From Aquimarina atlantica (lineage in GTDB: Bacteria > Bacteroidota > Bacteroidia > Flavobacteriales > Flavobacteriaceae), in assembly GCF_000626715.1 (NCBI RefSeq), contig NZ_AQRA01000012.1, positions 1 through 64,000 on the forward strand: 64,000 nt of DNA. The letters are read 5' to 3'. Of the stretch, positions 1-9,950 are shown in pieces (the stretch's first letter is position 1; each line of letters starts with the position of its first letter). The position numbers were made by a program, and so were the translations under genes. The notes beneath the pieces are model-generated. The model saw only the letters and a list, made by a program, of their open reading frames with translations, was not told the DNA's origin and ran no database searches.

Positions 1-39
1 TTATAAAAATTAAGAGTATTCCTTTATTTAAAAATTAGC

Positions 40-1389
40 TTAATACCCTGGGTTTTGATCTAACAAATCATTTCTATCTCTTGCTTGTTGAGGTACAGGA
101 AAAACTAACTTATTGTCATTATAAGGTAACCCTCCTATATTGCGTTGTGTTCGCTTGTAATCATGTAATACAAACCCTTCAAAACCTAGTTCTAGCTCTC
201 TCTCATTTAAAATTAGATCAATAGTTAAGGCGCCAAGTGCAGGAGCAGAAGATCTCGCTCTTAAAGCGTTTATTTCTGCCAATGGAGCCTGACCAACAGA
301 TGTACTCTCTCTGAAGTTACATTCTGCTCTTATTAGATGCATTTCTGCCAATCTGATCTGCTGAGTATTAGCAAACTGTCTCACAAACTTAGAGCTTAAT
401 GTTAATCCTCCGTCTGTATAGGTATAATTTCTTCTTTCATCTGCGGCAGAATCAAACTTATCTATATAGGCTTGAGCAATAGATATATCTCCTCCTCTAC
501 CTCCTAAAGCTTCACTTGCAAAATGCACTACATGTCGATTGGTTCCTTCTTGAGTATTAACAACAAATGAAAAAATAGTTTCTGCCGTGTTATCATCAGA
601 ATCAAAAACCGCATTAAAATCAGGCATTAAACTATGTCCACTGTTTTGTATCACATCGTCTGCAGCATCTCTTGCAGCAGCATAATTACCTTGTTGCAAA
701 TACACCCTGGCTAATACTGCCTGCGCTGCATATTTATCAGCTCTGTCTCCATTAGTATCAGGTAATTTACTATAAGCACTTGTTAAATCCTGAATAATTT
801 GCGTATACACGTCTTCTACAGAACTTCTAGGCACTAATCGTTCAAGACTCGGAGGATCCAGAACAATAGGAACACCTGGTTGAGTATTTCCTCCACCCGC
901 ATTATATTGTTGACCATACAAGCGTATGATATCAAAATATGCAAGCCCTCTTAAAAACATTGCCTCTCCTTCAACTCGGTTTTTTTGATCCACATCTTCA
1001 AATTTATCTAAGTTTGCCAGCACTGTATTAACAGCACCAAATAACAAATAAGCATCGCGCCACATTCCATTAGCACTAGCATTAACATTATCTAGTTCTT
1101 TATTAAATAACTCTCTTAAGTTAGCAAATGTCCCATTCCATTCTATCTGATCTGTATTACCATACAAGACCGCTATATTTGCCAAATCTCCATCATAATT
1201 TCCACCTCCAAAAGTAGGATCTCCACTTCTTGCAGAATCATAAGCACCAGTAAGAATTGCTTCAATATTTTCTGCTGTTGATGTCGCTACTTCAGTAGAA
1301 ACACTTTGCTGTGGTTCTATATCCAGTTCATTTTCGCACGATGTATTACTGAATATCACAATTAATATTAAAAATTTCAAAAATTTCAT
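40..1389 (-). CDS. SusD/RagB family nutrient-binding outer membrane lipoprotein
   Basis: The product (449 aa) is the surface-exposed lipoprotein partner of the SusC channel encoded just upstream; such pairs capture a glycan or peptide outside the cell. A lipoprotein signal ends in the lipobox SNTSC, so Cys18 is the predicted lipidated residue. The middle carries the family's TPR-like helices (for example EGEAMFLRGLAYFDIIRLYG), and the C-terminal part has the usual RAECNFRE and NERELELGFEG segments. Only 14 bases separate it from the susC stop, so the two are surely co-transcribed. The substrate cannot be read from the sequence; enzymes of the locus, if any, would lie beyond the left edge. Confidence 0.93.
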   Translation of the reverse strand: MKFLKFLILIVIFSNTSCENELDIEPQQSVSTEVATSTAENIEAILTGAYDSARSGDPTFGGGNYDGDLANIAVLYGNTDQIEWNGTFANLRELFNKELDNVNASANGMWRDAYLLFGAVNTVLANLDKFEDVDQKNRVEGEAMFLRGLAYFDIIRLYGQQYNAGGGNTQPGVPIVLDPPSLERLVPRSSVEDVYTQIIQDLTSAYSKLPDTNGDRADKYAAQAVLARVYLQQGNYAAARDAADDVIQNSGHSLMPDFNAVFDSDDNTAETIFSFVVNTQEGTNRHVVHFASEALGGRGGDISIAQAYIDKFDSAADERRNYTYTDGGLTLSSKFVRQFANTQQIRLAEMHLIRAECNFRESTSVGQAPLAEINALRARSSAPALGALTIDLILNERELELGFEGFVLHDYKRTQRNIGGLPYNDNKLVFPVPQQARDRNDLLDQNPGY

Positions 1390-1403
1390 AATTTATTTTT
1401 TTT

Positions 1404-4400
1404 TTAAAATGTTAAATTAACACCCAGTGTATATACTTTTGCTGGCGGTGCAGAGTAAAAAGTACTACCTACATTAGTATTGGTATTTGCATCATCATTA
1501 GTCGATTCTGGATCATAGCCCCTAAAATCCGTAAAGGTTAGAAGATTTAATCCAGATACATAAAGCCTTATCTTATTCATCCCTAATTTATCCAATGCAC
1601 TCTGTGGTAAAGAATATCCAAGCGTTATATTTCTTAATCTTATAAAATCTGCATCTTGTAAATACCTGGTACTATTAGAATGCCCATTATTTTGACGATA
1701 TCTTACCTGAGGCACATTCGTTATATCTCCCGGGTTTTGCCATCTATTTTCATATATGTACACATCTTGATTATCCAAACCATTTCCAAAGCCTTGTTCT
1801 TGATATTGTCCAGCTCCATTAAATACCTGAGCCCCCCATTGTCCTTGAAAAGTAAAAGAAAAATCAATTGTTTTATAATTCAATGTACTGGTTAAACCTC
1901 CAAACAAATCTGGGTTAGGGTTTCCGGCAATGATTCGTTCTGCCTGCGAAAAGTCGTTAGTTCTCCCTCTATTTATTGTACCATCAGCATTGGTTGTATT
2001 CAAAATATATTCTGCATCACCATTAGCAGGATTTACACCTGCATATTCTACCATAAAGAAAGAATTAATAGGTTCCCCTTCTCTAAGAATATTTTGACCT
2101 GTGATCAAATCATCACCATTTGGTAAGCTAATGATTTCATTTTTATTGGTAGCAATATTAAAACTGGTTTCCCATGTAAGATTATCAGTTTGAATATTTA
2201 CTGTATTTAATACAAATTCAAAGCCTTTATTTTCCAAATCACCTACATTTTTAAGTATTGTAGCGTTATTAGGAGCACCTGTTTCATACGGAAGTCGCTG
2301 ATTAAATATCAAGTCATCTGTTTTTTTAATATAATAATCGATCTCACCGGTTATTCTATTATTTAAAAATCCGAAATCAAGACCAAAATTTTGCTGAGCA
2401 GTTTCTTCCCATTTTAAATCGGGGTTTTCTATTTGCGTAAAAGCTATACCTGAAACAGCATCATAATTAGTCCCTCCGTACAGAGCTTTAGATCCAAAAT
2501 CTACAGTTGGAGTATTACCATTAACTCCCCAACTGGCCCTAAGTTTTAAATTTGATAGTATACTCGAATCATGTAAAAAGTTTTCTTCAGATACAATCCA
2601 ACCGACCGAAACTGCAGGGAAAAATGCATTTCTTTTACCTTTACCAAATCGAGAGGATGAATCACGGCGAAGGGTAGCATTTATAAGATATCTCTTTTTA
2701 AAATCATATGATGCTCTTGCAAAGTAAGCTATTTGTGCCCAATCTGTAAAAGTACCATCACCTGCCGAAATAGTCGCTGCACTTTCAATAGATCTAAAAC
2801 TATCCGTAGGAAAACCATCTCCTGTTACTGAATTAAATCTATTTTTTAACCTGGTATACGTCATCCCTAAAACAAAATTGAGACTAGATGCTCCACCAGA
2901 AGAATAATCATACGTAAAATAATTATTTGTAGATAGTATTTCTGTGCCATTATCTGAAGCAAAACTTTGACCATTTGTAGATTGAAATGGGGCCAATCTA
3001 CCCGTATTTCTATCAACTGTCTGATATAAATAGTCATAACCAAACTCTGATCTTAAAGTTAACGAAGGTAAAATATCTATATCTCCAAATACCTTTGCTA
3101 AAATTCTTCTAATCGAAGTTTTACGAAACGAGTGTTTATCTTGCAATAAGAAATTACTATATAACGTTCTTGTACCCGTACCAACAGTACCATTTGGTTC
3201 ACCATTTAATAGGTGAGTTGGCGAAGTAGGTACTTGCGCAATAGCTTGCAAAGGAGTCACAAATGCATTATCCCCAGCTATCCTATTAATTATAGTACTC
3301 GAATAACTTGCATTCACACCAACACTAAGGTTTTTACTAACATTGTGATCAATGTTTGCTCTCATACTATAACGTTTTAAACCGTTACCTCTAATAATAC
3401 CTTCTGAATCGTTGGTTGATCCTGATATAAAACTTACTGTCTTTTCATTTCCGCCAGAAATAGACACATTAAGATCATTAATGTAGCTATCCTGAAAAGC
3501 TTCTTCTTGCCAATCTGTATCAATAGTTCTCCAGTCCTGATCTCCCTGAAAAACGGGTAATACATTATCTACAAAATCATCTGCCCCTCCAACATTGGAT
3601 ACTGCTTCTCTAAGCAATTCTTCATACTGGCTAGCATTTAACCAATCTCTTTTGTTCGTTGGTTTTCCAAATGCTGTAGAAAGATCAACAGAAACCTGCG
3701 ATTTACCCTCCTTACCTCTTTTGGTTGTAATCAGTATAACTCCATTCGTACCTTTTGCTCCATAAATAGCTGTAGCAGAAGCATCTTTCAAAATATCAAT
3801 TGACTCTATGTCATTTGGATTTACCGTTAATAAAGGATTCAAATTCGCACCAATCGAGGAAGAATTTCTATTATTCATCTCAATTCCATCAATGACATAT
3901 AACGGTTCCTGAGAAGCCGATATCGAAGAAAGTCCTCTAATAATTACCTTTACTCCCCCTTCTAACTTACCATTAATTTGTGTAATTTGCACCCCTGGTG
4001 CCTTAGCTATCAATGCATTTTGTACACTAGGTGTAGAAATACCCCCAATTTGGCCTGCTTCAATTTTCGATACGTTACCTGTTAGTAATCGTTTTGATTG
4101 AGTACCAAATCCAACCACAACAACTTCTTCTAATACTCCTACATCTTCTTTTAGCACTACATTAATTTGATTTTGTCCCGACACAGTTATCTGTTGGGTA
4201 ACAAAACCTAAATATGAATACACAAGTACTTCGCCTACAGCGGCATTAATTGTGTATTGCCCGTCAAAATCTGTTTGTGTACCTGTAGATTTACCTTGTA
4301 TGATGATATTAACCCCAGGTAATGGTAGCCCCCCTTCGCCCTGGACAGTTCCAGAGATTTGTTGTTGAGCAGACATCATGCCCGATACCAAAAAAGCGAG

Positions 4401-4430
4401 CACAAATAATTTGTAATGATGTAACCTCAT
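1404..4430 (-). CDS. SusC/RagA family TonB-linked outer membrane protein
   Basis: This 1008-residue protein is the TonB-dependent transporter of the pair. It has a signal peptide (about residues 1-21), a carboxypeptidase-regulatory-like beta-sandwich domain (about 23-100, with GEGGLPLPGVNI and TDFDGQYTI), the SusC-type plug with EEVVVVGFGTQSKR and DASATAIYGAKGTNGVILITTK, and a long beta-barrel ending in an aromatic residue (GVNLTF). No STN domain is visible, so control through an anti-sigma factor is unlikely. Length is normal for the family. The AraC-type membrane regulator at 5003-6538 is the nearest candidate regulator, and a 20-bp palindrome lies 150 bases upstream of the start. Confidence 0.95.
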   Translation of the reverse strand: MRLHHYKLFVLAFLVSGMMSAQQQISGTVQGEGGLPLPGVNIIIQGKSTGTQTDFDGQYTINAAVGEVLVYSYLGFVTQQITVSGQNQINVVLKEDVGVLEEVVVVGFGTQSKRLLTGNVSKIEAGQIGGISTPSVQNALIAKAPGVQITQINGKLEGGVKVIIRGLSSISASQEPLYVIDGIEMNNRNSSSIGANLNPLLTVNPNDIESIDILKDASATAIYGAKGTNGVILITTKRGKEGKSQVSVDLSTAFGKPTNKRDWLNASQYEELLREAVSNVGGADDFVDNVLPVFQGDQDWRTIDTDWQEEAFQDSYINDLNVSISGGNEKTVSFISGSTNDSEGIIRGNGLKRYSMRANIDHNVSKNLSVGVNASYSSTIINRIAGDNAFVTPLQAIAQVPTSPTHLLNGEPNGTVGTGTRTLYSNFLLQDKHSFRKTSIRRILAKVFGDIDILPSLTLRSEFGYDYLYQTVDRNTGRLAPFQSTNGQSFASDNGTEILSTNNYFTYDYSSGGASSLNFVLGMTYTRLKNRFNSVTGDGFPTDSFRSIESAATISAGDGTFTDWAQIAYFARASYDFKKRYLINATLRRDSSSRFGKGKRNAFFPAVSVGWIVSEENFLHDSSILSNLKLRASWGVNGNTPTVDFGSKALYGGTNYDAVSGIAFTQIENPDLKWEETAQQNFGLDFGFLNNRITGEIDYYIKKTDDLIFNQRLPYETGAPNNATILKNVGDLENKGFEFVLNTVNIQTDNLTWETSFNIATNKNEIISLPNGDDLITGQNILREGEPINSFFMVEYAGVNPANGDAEYILNTTNADGTINRGRTNDFSQAERIIAGNPNPDLFGGLTSTLNYKTIDFSFTFQGQWGAQVFNGAGQYQEQGFGNGLDNQDVYIYENRWQNPGDITNVPQVRYRQNNGHSNSTRYLQDADFIRLRNITLGYSLPQSALDKLGMNKIRLYVSGLNLLTFTDFRGYDPESTNDDANTNTNVGSTFYSAPPAKVYTLGVNLTF

Positions 4431-5002
4431 AAATAGAATTTTTAAAAAAGATTAAACTTAAATAGTTAGTTTTATCACAAAAGGAAGAAAAGAATTACAT
4501 GTATAACTACGCTTACATTTTTACGAATTGATATAAAATTTCATAAAAAAACAACATATACTCAGCTTATCTATTCTTTTATTTATGATATCATAAATAT
4601 AAGCATTGTTTATTAACAATCCTTAAATTTTCAAAACAGACTATATATTGAATGTGATTTAAATACTAAAATCAACCTGGTAGATTACATTTTTAATACA
4701 AAAGAGATATTTTTATACAAGTAAAAAATCAATATTTGAAAAAAAATTAAAAAAAATGAATCATTTGATCTAAAAAAACGTAGAAAAGCGTAAATTCTAA
4801 AAAATAAATGTCAACATTTATGCCTTTTAAAGAAAACTAATATGCAAAATCAGGGCTATTATTTTCCTTTCTTTTATTCTAAATATCGATTTACTCAACA
4901 GCATACCTTATTGGTTTTCAGACAAATGAACAAGTAAAAACAAAGCTAAAAAACGTATCTCTGAAAAGAAAAAAAATCACTTTTTGCTTAAAATCTCTTG
5001 CA
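4431..5002. other. AT-rich intergenic region between susC and the AraC-type regulator
   Basis: This 572-base stretch has no plausible coding frame. It holds the susC leader, a 20-bp perfect palindrome (4580-4599) and a short hairpin with 6-bp arms ATTGTT/AACAAT around TATT (4605-4620). I found no clean match to the minus-7 consensus TAnnTTTG on the minus strand. Confidence 0.6.
4580..4599. promoter_or_regulatory. 20-bp perfect palindrome upstream of susC (candidate operator)
   Basis: The two 10-base halves TATTTATGAT and ATCATAAATA are exact reverse complements with no spacer, which suits a symmetric dimeric DNA-binding protein. It lies 150 bases upstream of the susC start and over 400 bases from the end of the AraC-type gene. 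The AT-only outer part makes a chance origin possible in this composition. Confidence 0.35.
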
Positions 5003-6538
5003 CTATGCCACAAATCGTTTTAAATATTCTGAGGGAGTGATTTGGTTATACTTTTTAAATGATTTATTAAAAGTAACTTTATTATTAAAACCAACTTCAT
5101 AGGCTACATCAATGATATTAAAACCTTTATATCTTTCTCCTTTTAAAATTTCTTTGGCTTCTTCTATTCTATATTTATTGATTAATTCAAAAAAATTAAG
5201 CCCGAAATGTTCATTTATAATCTGAGAAGTATTGTGTCTTGTAGTATCTAGTAATAGCGAAACTTTATGAAGAGTAATATCATTTTGTTTATAAATCTTC
5301 TCTTCTTTTAGTAAATACAGCAATTTTACCTTAAGCTCTAGTGACAAACTTGGTGTTAATCCTGATTTTTCGTATTTACTATTTTTATTTTCAGGTATCT
5401 TTTCTTCTTTTTCATCTTCTGACTTTACTATTCTTAATTTTCCAAATAATGAAGGTTGGACAAATGCAGAATAGCTAATATACAGTACCATAACTGCTAA
5501 CGAAACTACTTGTACGTTAAACAAAAATCCACTACCTAAATGCAATATATTTAAAAATGCGTATACCGCGTATGACAATATGTATACAGCACAAAATATC
5601 ATTATGTTTCGCTGCCAATTAAGTAATTGTTTCGAAAAATGCAACCTCTTCTTATCCTTTCGGACATAAACCATAACCATTAAAACACCATAAATTAACA
5701 ATGATAATAGTTTTGAAACTGAAATTAAAGTGAGGTATGGTCGTTCATAATGTATGACCATTCTAAGCTTTTCTTCTGCTGGTAATAAATAAACAGGTAA
5801 TAATAATATTACCAGAAATATGGTAGGCATCAAATGTAGTAGGTCTAAACGTTTGAATTTATAGTTTTGTGATGCTCTTTTAAAATAAAAATATATAATA
5901 GGACCGTATAATAGCCCAAACGTAGAAAACATAAATAATGTATGCGGCCAATAATATTCATAATTCATAAAATACAGTCCCAAATGAGCCATAAAACACG
6001 AATTCAGGAGTACAAAAATACTCATCAGCAAACTAGCTGTCTTATCTGTGCCTTTACGAAAATTTAATACTATAGCTATAAAAAACCCAACAAAAGAAAT
6101 ATAAAAACAAAAGAGAGCAAGCCAGTCAAACTGTTTTAGATACCTACCTGCTAGTTGTTTATAAGGTTCTGATGTACTTATTTGATCAAAATTACTATGA
6201 TCAACAAAATTTACATCAAGAGTTGCTTTAATATACTTTTCGATAAACTCACAAGCTAATTTGGGCTGATCAATTTTGGCATAAGAAAATGCCCATTCTT
6301 TAAATATAGCTGTAGAGTCAGTTATTTTTTCTTGTGCCATATCTTGATCAGCTTCTGTAGTATATACAGAATCTGACCTATTAGAAAACTGATCTTTAGA
6401 AAATAATAGCTTATAGGAATTTCCATCCTCATTTCTCTCATTTGTTTCAATAAAGAAACAATACCCTTTTAAAGGAATGAACAAAATAAAGATGAAAAAC
6501 AAGTATGTTAATATTGTTCTTCTTTGAGTTAGCCTCAC
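5003..6538 (-). CDS. Membrane-bound AraC-type transcriptional regulator (periplasmic segment, 7 TM, HTH)
   Basis: A 511-residue one-component regulator. An N-terminal signal or anchor (about residues 9-28) is followed by about 100 hydrophilic residues, then seven hydrophobic helices between about 135 and 370, a charged linker, and a C-terminal AraC/XylS double helix-turn-helix (about 405-510). The last contains IIDVAYEVGFNNKVTFNKSF and ends ITPSEYLKRF. The protein probably senses a signal in the envelope and binds DNA while anchored in the inner membrane. The only credible start is GTG at 6538; no in-frame ATG precedes the first membrane segment. Its position upstream of susCD on the same strand suggests it controls that uptake locus, which is inference. 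Confidence 0.85.
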   Translation of the reverse strand: MRLTQRRTILTYLFFIFILFIPLKGYCFFIETNERNEDGNSYKLLFSKDQFSNRSDSVYTTEADQDMAQEKITDSTAIFKEWAFSYAKIDQPKLACEFIEKYIKATLDVNFVDHSNFDQISTSEPYKQLAGRYLKQFDWLALFCFYISFVGFFIAIVLNFRKGTDKTASLLMSIFVLLNSCFMAHLGLYFMNYEYYWPHTLFMFSTFGLLYGPIIYFYFKRASQNYKFKRLDLLHLMPTIFLVILLLPVYLLPAEEKLRMVIHYERPYLTLISVSKLLSLLIYGVLMVMVYVRKDKKRLHFSKQLLNWQRNIMIFCAVYILSYAVYAFLNILHLGSGFLFNVQVVSLAVMVLYISYSAFVQPSLFGKLRIVKSEDEKEEKIPENKNSKYEKSGLTPSLSLELKVKLLYLLKEEKIYKQNDITLHKVSLLLDTTRHNTSQIINEHFGLNFFELINKYRIEEAKEILKGERYKGFNIIDVAYEVGFNNKVTFNKSFKKYNQITPSEYLKRFVA

Positions 6539-6892
6539 GATTGATTGATGATGAATTTAACCACTAATTTACGATTTCTTTCTGTTAAAAAATTGTTATA
6601 GAAGAGTATCCCGATAATATTTTACCTAAAAAACCAGTGTTTATAGGCTTTTCAAGGTAATAAAATAAGTGAAAACCATAAAAAAAAAGTGCAAAAACAG
6701 TATTCATTAACCTGTTTATCATCAAAAAAAACTGGTTATTATTATCATTATGTTCTAACATATAAATAAAAAATTGGGGTAAGAATATAAAATTAGATAA
6801 TCTAAAAGTCGATTGAATGTTTTTCATCCACTAAAAAAGATATTCTTTCTTCGATAATAGTTATATTGGGTAGCAGGTCTAAATAAATATGA
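6539..6892. other. Intergenic region without a supported gene
   Basis: 354 AT-rich bases between mazG and the AraC-type regulator. The only open frame (6585-6827, minus) is low-complexity and rich in Phe, Asn and Ile, with no recognisable domain; I do not accept it as a gene. No convincing terminator was seen. Confidence 0.5.
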
Positions 6893-7681
6893 TCATAACT
6901 TTTTTGCTTCTTCCCAAAAAACGTCCATTTCGGCAAGTGTCATATCTCTAAGGCTTTTATTATTTTCTTTTGCTTTCGACTCTAGATACTGAAACCTCTT
7001 TATAAATTTTTTGTTCGTACGTTCTAGCGAATCTTCTGGATTTACCTTAAGAAAACGAGCATAGTTAATCATAGAAAAAAGAACATCTCCAAATTCTGAT
7101 TCTATTTTTTCCTGATCTTCTGCTTCTATTTCGTGTTGTAATTCGCCAAGTTCTTCTTTAAGTTTTTCAAATACCTGATAAGGTTCTTCCCAGTCAAATC
7201 CCACTCCGGCCACTTTATCCTGAATTCTGCTTGCCTTTACCATTGCAGGTAAAGATTTAGGAACTCCTTCGAGAACACTATTTTTTCCTTCTTTAAGTTT
7301 TAAATTTTCCCAGTTACGTTTTACATCTTCTTCATTGTCAACAGAAACATCTCCATAAATATGAGGATGCCTATGAACTAATTTTTCACAAATCTCGTTG
7401 GCAACATCTGCAATATCAAAAGCTTTTGTTTCGCTTCCAATTTTAGCATAAAACACGATATGCAATAGTAAATCTCCGAGTTCTTTTTTTATTTCTTCCA
7501 GATCATTATCCAAAATTGCATCGCCAAGCTCATAAGTCTCTTCTATAGTTAAATGTCTTAAAGATTGAAGTGTTTGTTTTTTATCCCACGGACATTGCTC
7601 ACGAAGTTCATCCATGATAGTTAATAATCTATCAAAAGCTTGAAGCTGATCTTTTCTCGAATTCATATGCGATATACTCAT
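6893..7681 (-). CDS. mazG: Nucleoside triphosphate pyrophosphohydrolase MazG
   Basis: Hydrolyses nucleoside triphosphates to monophosphate and pyrophosphate, clearing aberrant or excess nucleotides. The 262-residue protein has the two tandem MazG domains. The first shows CPWDKKQTLQSLRHLTIEE and the metal-binding EIKKELGDLLLH; the second shows EELGELQHEIEAED and SEFGDVLFSMINYARF. The ATG at 7681 overlaps the stop of the upstream oxidoreductase gene by four bases (ATGA), implying translational coupling. A second in-frame ATG five codons later (MNSRKDQ) could also serve as the start. Confidence 0.95.
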   Translation of the reverse strand: MSISHMNSRKDQLQAFDRLLTIMDELREQCPWDKKQTLQSLRHLTIEETYELGDAILDNDLEEIKKELGDLLLHIVFYAKIGSETKAFDIADVANEICEKLVHRHPHIYGDVSVDNEEDVKRNWENLKLKEGKNSVLEGVPKSLPAMVKASRIQDKVAGVGFDWEEPYQVFEKLKEELGELQHEIEAEDQEKIESEFGDVLFSMINYARFLKVNPEDSLERTNKKFIKRFQYLESKAKENNKSLRDMTLAEMDVFWEEAKKL

Positions 7682-8622
7682 AAAGTAATTTGTTCCATCC
7701 GATTTTTGGTTACTTTAAACTCTTTAACCATATCTTCTATTATGATGCCAGCGGGCTTTATTTCGTGAATTAATCCAGAAACCTGTCCTATCTCTAATTC
7801 CCCTTCGGTTAGATCTCCTTCAAACATACCTCGTTTTGCCCTGGCACGTCCTAATAGTGTTTTTAACTCATCTATCGAGGGGGCAGTAGCATATAATGCA
7901 GCTACATCCTGATAAAACTTATTTTTAAGTAACCTTACCGGCGCTAACTCCTTTAAAGTAAGTTGTGTATCTCCTTCTTTTGCTTCGACCACCATATTTT
8001 TGAAATCGATATGCGAAGATGCCTCGTCACTTGCCACAAAACGACTTCCTACCTGAACACCATCTGCACCTAGGGCCATAACAGCATACATAGCTGCACC
8101 AGTAGCAATACCTCCTGCAGCGATTAAAGGAACATTTATTTTTTCCTTTACCATAGGGATCAATGCCAATGTAGTAGTCTCATCTCTTCCATTATGTCCT
8201 CCTGCTTCAAATCCTTCTGCTACCACTGCGTCAACACCCGCCTCTTGGGCTTTTAAAGCAAACTTAAGACTACTTACCACATGCACCACTGTAATTCCTT
8301 TTTCTTTAAGATATGGCGTATATATTTTTGGGTTCCCGGCAGAGGTAAATACTATTTTTACACCTTCTTCGATGATGATTTGTATAGCTTCTTCCAAGTT
8401 GGGGTATAACATCGGGATATTTACCCCGAAAGGTTTACTGGTTGCTTTTTTGCATTTCTGAATATGCTCTCTAAGTACATCTGGGTACATAGATCCTGAT
8501 CCTATAAGCCCTAACCCTCCTGAGTTACTTACTGCACTTGCTAATCTCCAACCACTTGCCCATATCATCCCACCTTGTATTATTGGGTATTGAATATTAA
8601 ATAGCTCTTTAATTTTGTTCAT
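7678..8622 (-). CDS. NAD(P)H-dependent flavin oxidoreductase, nitronate monooxygenase/2-nitropropane dioxygenase family
   Basis: A 314-residue FMN-dependent TIM-barrel enzyme. Family hallmarks are YPIIQGGMIWASGWRLASA at the N terminus, NIPMLYP, the FMN-contacting VAEGFEAGGHNG with its conserved His-Asn, and IAAGGIATGAAMYAVMALGADG with the phosphate-binding loop, followed by VGSRF. The family oxidises nitronates or acts as enoyl reductase-like enzymes (FabK group), and the substrate cannot be assigned here. The gene is coupled to mazG by a four-base overlap and follows mnmA by 27 bases, so the three genes probably form one transcript. Confidence 0.9.
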   Translation of the reverse strand: MNKIKELFNIQYPIIQGGMIWASGWRLASAVSNSGGLGLIGSGSMYPDVLREHIQKCKKATSKPFGVNIPMLYPNLEEAIQIIIEEGVKIVFTSAGNPKIYTPYLKEKGITVVHVVSSLKFALKAQEAGVDAVVAEGFEAGGHNGRDETTTLALIPMVKEKINVPLIAAGGIATGAAMYAVMALGADGVQVGSRFVASDEASSHIDFKNMVVEAKEGDTQLTLKELAPVRLLKNKFYQDVAALYATAPSIDELKTLLGRARAKRGMFEGDLTEGELEIGQVSGLIHEIKPAGIIIEDMVKEFKVTKNRMEQITL

Positions 8623-8649
8623 ACAATATAAATATGTGTAGTTTAATTT

Positions 8650-9837
8650 TTATGAGATTACTCCAGACCCAACTAATTCGTCTTCGATATACCACGCCAC
8701 AAATTGACCTTCAGTTATAGCACTTTGATCATTTTCGAAAACCACATATACTCCAGAGTCAACTCTATACAATATAGCTTTCTCTAATGGTTGTCTGTAT
8801 CGAATTCTTGCCATTACTTCTAGCTCTTCATCTATCATTAGTTTAAGATCATCTCTCACCCAATGCAACTCTTCTATAGCTATAAACAAAGCTTTTCTAT
8901 ATAATCCAGGATGTCTTTTCCCCTGGCCTGTATAAATAGTATTCGTTTCTACATCGGTTTCTATTACAAAAAGTGGTTCTGGGGTACCTCCGACAGCCAA
9001 ACCTTTACGTTGTCCTTTAGTATAATAATGTGCTCCCTGATGTTTTCCTACTACCTTACCATCATTAATATCATACGTGTATTTGTTAGACAAAAATTCT
9101 AATTCATCTCTTTTGGATGTAAATTGAGGACGTTCTCGTTGATATTTTTTTTCTGAAGAAGATATTTCAATAATATTTCCTTGTTTTGGTTGTAATTTTT
9201 GTTGAAGAAACTCTGGTAACCTAACTTTCCCAATAAAACATAATCCCTGAGAGTCTTTTTTATTTGCGGTTGCCAAACCTTGCGCTTTGGCAACATCTCT
9301 AACTTCAGGTTTCAGTAATTCACCTACAGGAAAAAGCGTTTTTGCCAGTTGTTCCTGGGATAGTTGGCATAAAAAATATGATTGATCTTTATTAGGGTCT
9401 TTTCCTTCTAATAAACGATGTACTTCTTTTCCATCTTTTATAATAGTATCCTTTCTGCAATAATGCCCTGTAGCTACATAATCTGCTCCAAGAGATAGCG
9501 CAATTTTCAGGAAAACATCAAATTTGATTTCACGATTACACAATACATCAGGATTAGGTGTACGTCCTTTTTCGTATTCATTAAACATATAATCTACTAT
9601 ACGCTCTTTATACTCTTCACTAAGATCAACAGTCTGAAATGGTATTCCTAACTTTTCTGCTACCAATAAGGCATCATTACTATCATCTAACCAAGGGCAT
9701 TCATCAGATATTGTGACAGAGTCATCATGCCAGTTTTTCATAAACAAGCCAATAACTTCATACCCCTGTTCTTTAAGTAAATATGCGGCTACACTAGAAT
9801 CAACTCCACCCGATAATCCTACGATTACTCTCTTCAT
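8650..9837 (-). CDS. mnmA: tRNA-specific 2-thiouridylase MnmA
   Basis: Catalyses 2-thiolation of U34 in Lys, Glu and Gln tRNAs, using ATP and sulfur passed by a persulfide relay. The PP-loop ATP-pyrophosphatase motif GLSGGVDSS is near the N terminus. The two catalytic cysteines sit at about Cys100 ([12 protein letters not shown]) and Cys200 ([10 protein letters not shown]), 100 residues apart as in the E. coli enzyme. ATG at 9837 is preferred over the TTG one codon upstream. A minus-7-like box lies at 9873-9880. Length (395 aa) is typical for Flavobacteriia. Confidence 0.97.
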   Translation of the reverse strand: MKRVIVGLSGGVDSSVAAYLLKEQGYEVIGLFMKNWHDDSVTISDECPWLDDSNDALLVAEKLGIPFQTVDLSEEYKERIVDYMFNEYEKGRTPNPDVLCNREIKFDVFLKIALSLGADYVATGHYCRKDTIIKDGKEVHRLLEGKDPNKDQSYFLCQLSQEQLAKTLFPVGELLKPEVRDVAKAQGLATANKKDSQGLCFIGKVRLPEFLQQKLQPKQGNIIEISSSEKKYQRERPQFTSKRDELEFLSNKYTYDINDGKVVGKHQGAHYYTKGQRKGLAVGGTPEPLFVIETDVETNTIYTGQGKRHPGLYRKALFIAIEELHWVRDDLKLMIDEELEVMARIRYRQPLEKAILYRVDSGVYVVFENDQSAITEGQFVAWYIEDELVGSGVIS

Positions 9838-9872
9838 CAAAAATGCTGTATTTAATCTTTAAAATTTTTATG

Positions 9873-9880
9873 CAAAAGTA
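9873..9880 (-). promoter_or_regulatory. Putative minus-7 box for mnmA
   Basis: On the minus strand the bases read TACTTTTG, matching the Bacteroidota minus-7 consensus TAnnTTTG, about 36 bases before the mnmA start. The TTG triplets upstream sit 14 and 25 bases away, neither at the ideal spacing. Confidence 0.3.
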
Positions 9881-9890
9881 ATAAATAAAA

Positions 9891-9914
9891 AAAGCAATGC
9901 TAGTGCAATGCTTT
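9891..9914 (-). terminator. Probable terminator of the MORN-repeat gene
   Basis: Arms AAAGCAATGC and GCAATGCTTT pair around a four-base loop with one mismatch. On the minus strand the hairpin is followed by a run of seven T. It lies between the stop of the MORN-type gene and mnmA. Confidence 0.45.
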
Positions 9915-9950
9915 ATGGTTTTATCTATACCGATATTTTATATATCAATC

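Noticed and set aside
6585-6827. 80-residue open frame on the minus strand
   Set aside because: Low-complexity Phe/Asn/Ile-rich product with no domain, no promoter and no partner gene; likely chance in AT-rich DNA.
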